Below are positions 15,058 to 15,218 of a stretch of 15,218 nt of DNA, one piece after another. The notes under the pieces are model-generated. The model made no database searches. It was not told the DNA's origin and saw only the letters and a program-made list of their open reading frames with translations. The translations under genes were made by a program, and so were the position numbers. The stretch covers positions 1 through 15,218 of the forward strand of contig JASHTI010000100.1 in NCBI GenBank assembly GCA_030040625.1, given 5' to 3'. The stretch comes from Thermoplasmata archaeon (GTDB lineage: Archaea; Thermoplasmatota; Thermoplasmata; Lutacidiplasmatales; UBA184). Numbering within the stretch: the first letter of the stretch is position 1; each line of letters begins with the position of its first letter.

Positions 15058-15218
15058 ATGGTCTTCGAGTTCCGGCTGCCGGACATCGGCGAGGGCGTCG
15101 CCGAGGGGGAGGTCGTCCAGTGGTTCGTGAAGGAGGGCGAGACGGTCCGCGAGGACGCGCCGCTGGTCAGCGTGCTCACGGACAAGGCGAACGTCGAGAT
15201 CCCGTCGCCGAGGACCGG
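15058..15218 (+). CDS. Dihydrolipoamide acyltransferase (E2), N-terminal lipoyl domain, cut by the window edge
   Basis: The ATG at 15058 lies 6 bases after the E1 beta stop, with GGGGTAGG just before it. The 53 residues in the window are most of a lipoyl domain: FRLPDIGEGVAEGEV at 5-19, VKEGETV at 24-30, and the lipoylation site TDKAN at 41-45 with Lys43 as the expected lipoyl carrier, then VEIPSP. This is the N-terminus of E2, which takes the acyl group from E1 and transfers it to coenzyme A. The peripheral-subunit-binding and catalytic domains, and probably E3, lie beyond the right edge. Confidence 0.94.
   Translation, partial: MVFEFRLPDIGEGVAEGEVVQWFVKEGETVREDAPLVSVLTDKANVEIPSPRT

Overview
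The window reads as a chromosome segment from a GC-rich archaeon, most likely a member of the Thermoplasmatota or a similar acid-adapted lineage. This is inferred from four things. There is an N-terminal thermopsin-type acid protease domain. There are repeated 'F-x-E-x-G-L-P...W-x-V' beta-sandwich units of the kind found in giant archaeal surface proteins, together with YVTN-like beta-propellers that carry many N-glycosylation sequons. There are short archaeal TATA-box-like motifs at fixed spacing before genes, and Shine-Dalgarno sites are weak or absent. No rRNA, tRNA, CRISPR, insertion sequence or phage gene was seen, so the taxonomy is an inference.

Left part (1-1910, + strand): the tail of an unidentified gene, a closely following 174-residue protein that may belong to a small archaeal family of unknown function, a gene-free stretch of about 490 bases, and then a helical protein that looks like a hemerythrin fold with its iron ligands lost. 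A 20-base palindrome lies between a TATA-like motif and the start of that last gene.

Centre (1934-12756, - strand, read right to left): five genes in one direction. An ABC ATPase overlaps a first ABC-2 membrane protein by 4 bases, and a second ABC-2 membrane protein follows after 12 bases. After a 124-base gap comes a 1587-residue secreted protein (thermopsin protease domain, Kelch-like propeller, beta-helix, four beta-sandwich units). Eleven bases further on is a 1095-residue secreted protein (two eight-bladed propellers separated by one sandwich unit, then three more). The first three genes form a heteromeric exporter. The last two are extracellular and are probably co-translated from one message. 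Whether the exporter serves the two surface proteins is the main open question in the window.

Right part (13001-15218, + strand): divergently transcribed genes for a 2-oxoacid dehydrogenase complex: E1 alpha, E1 beta (4-base overlap) and the lipoyl-domain start of E2, which runs off the window. The shared 244-base intergenic region holds a clear CTTATAG motif for the dehydrogenase operon and a weaker AT-rich patch for the exporter operon.
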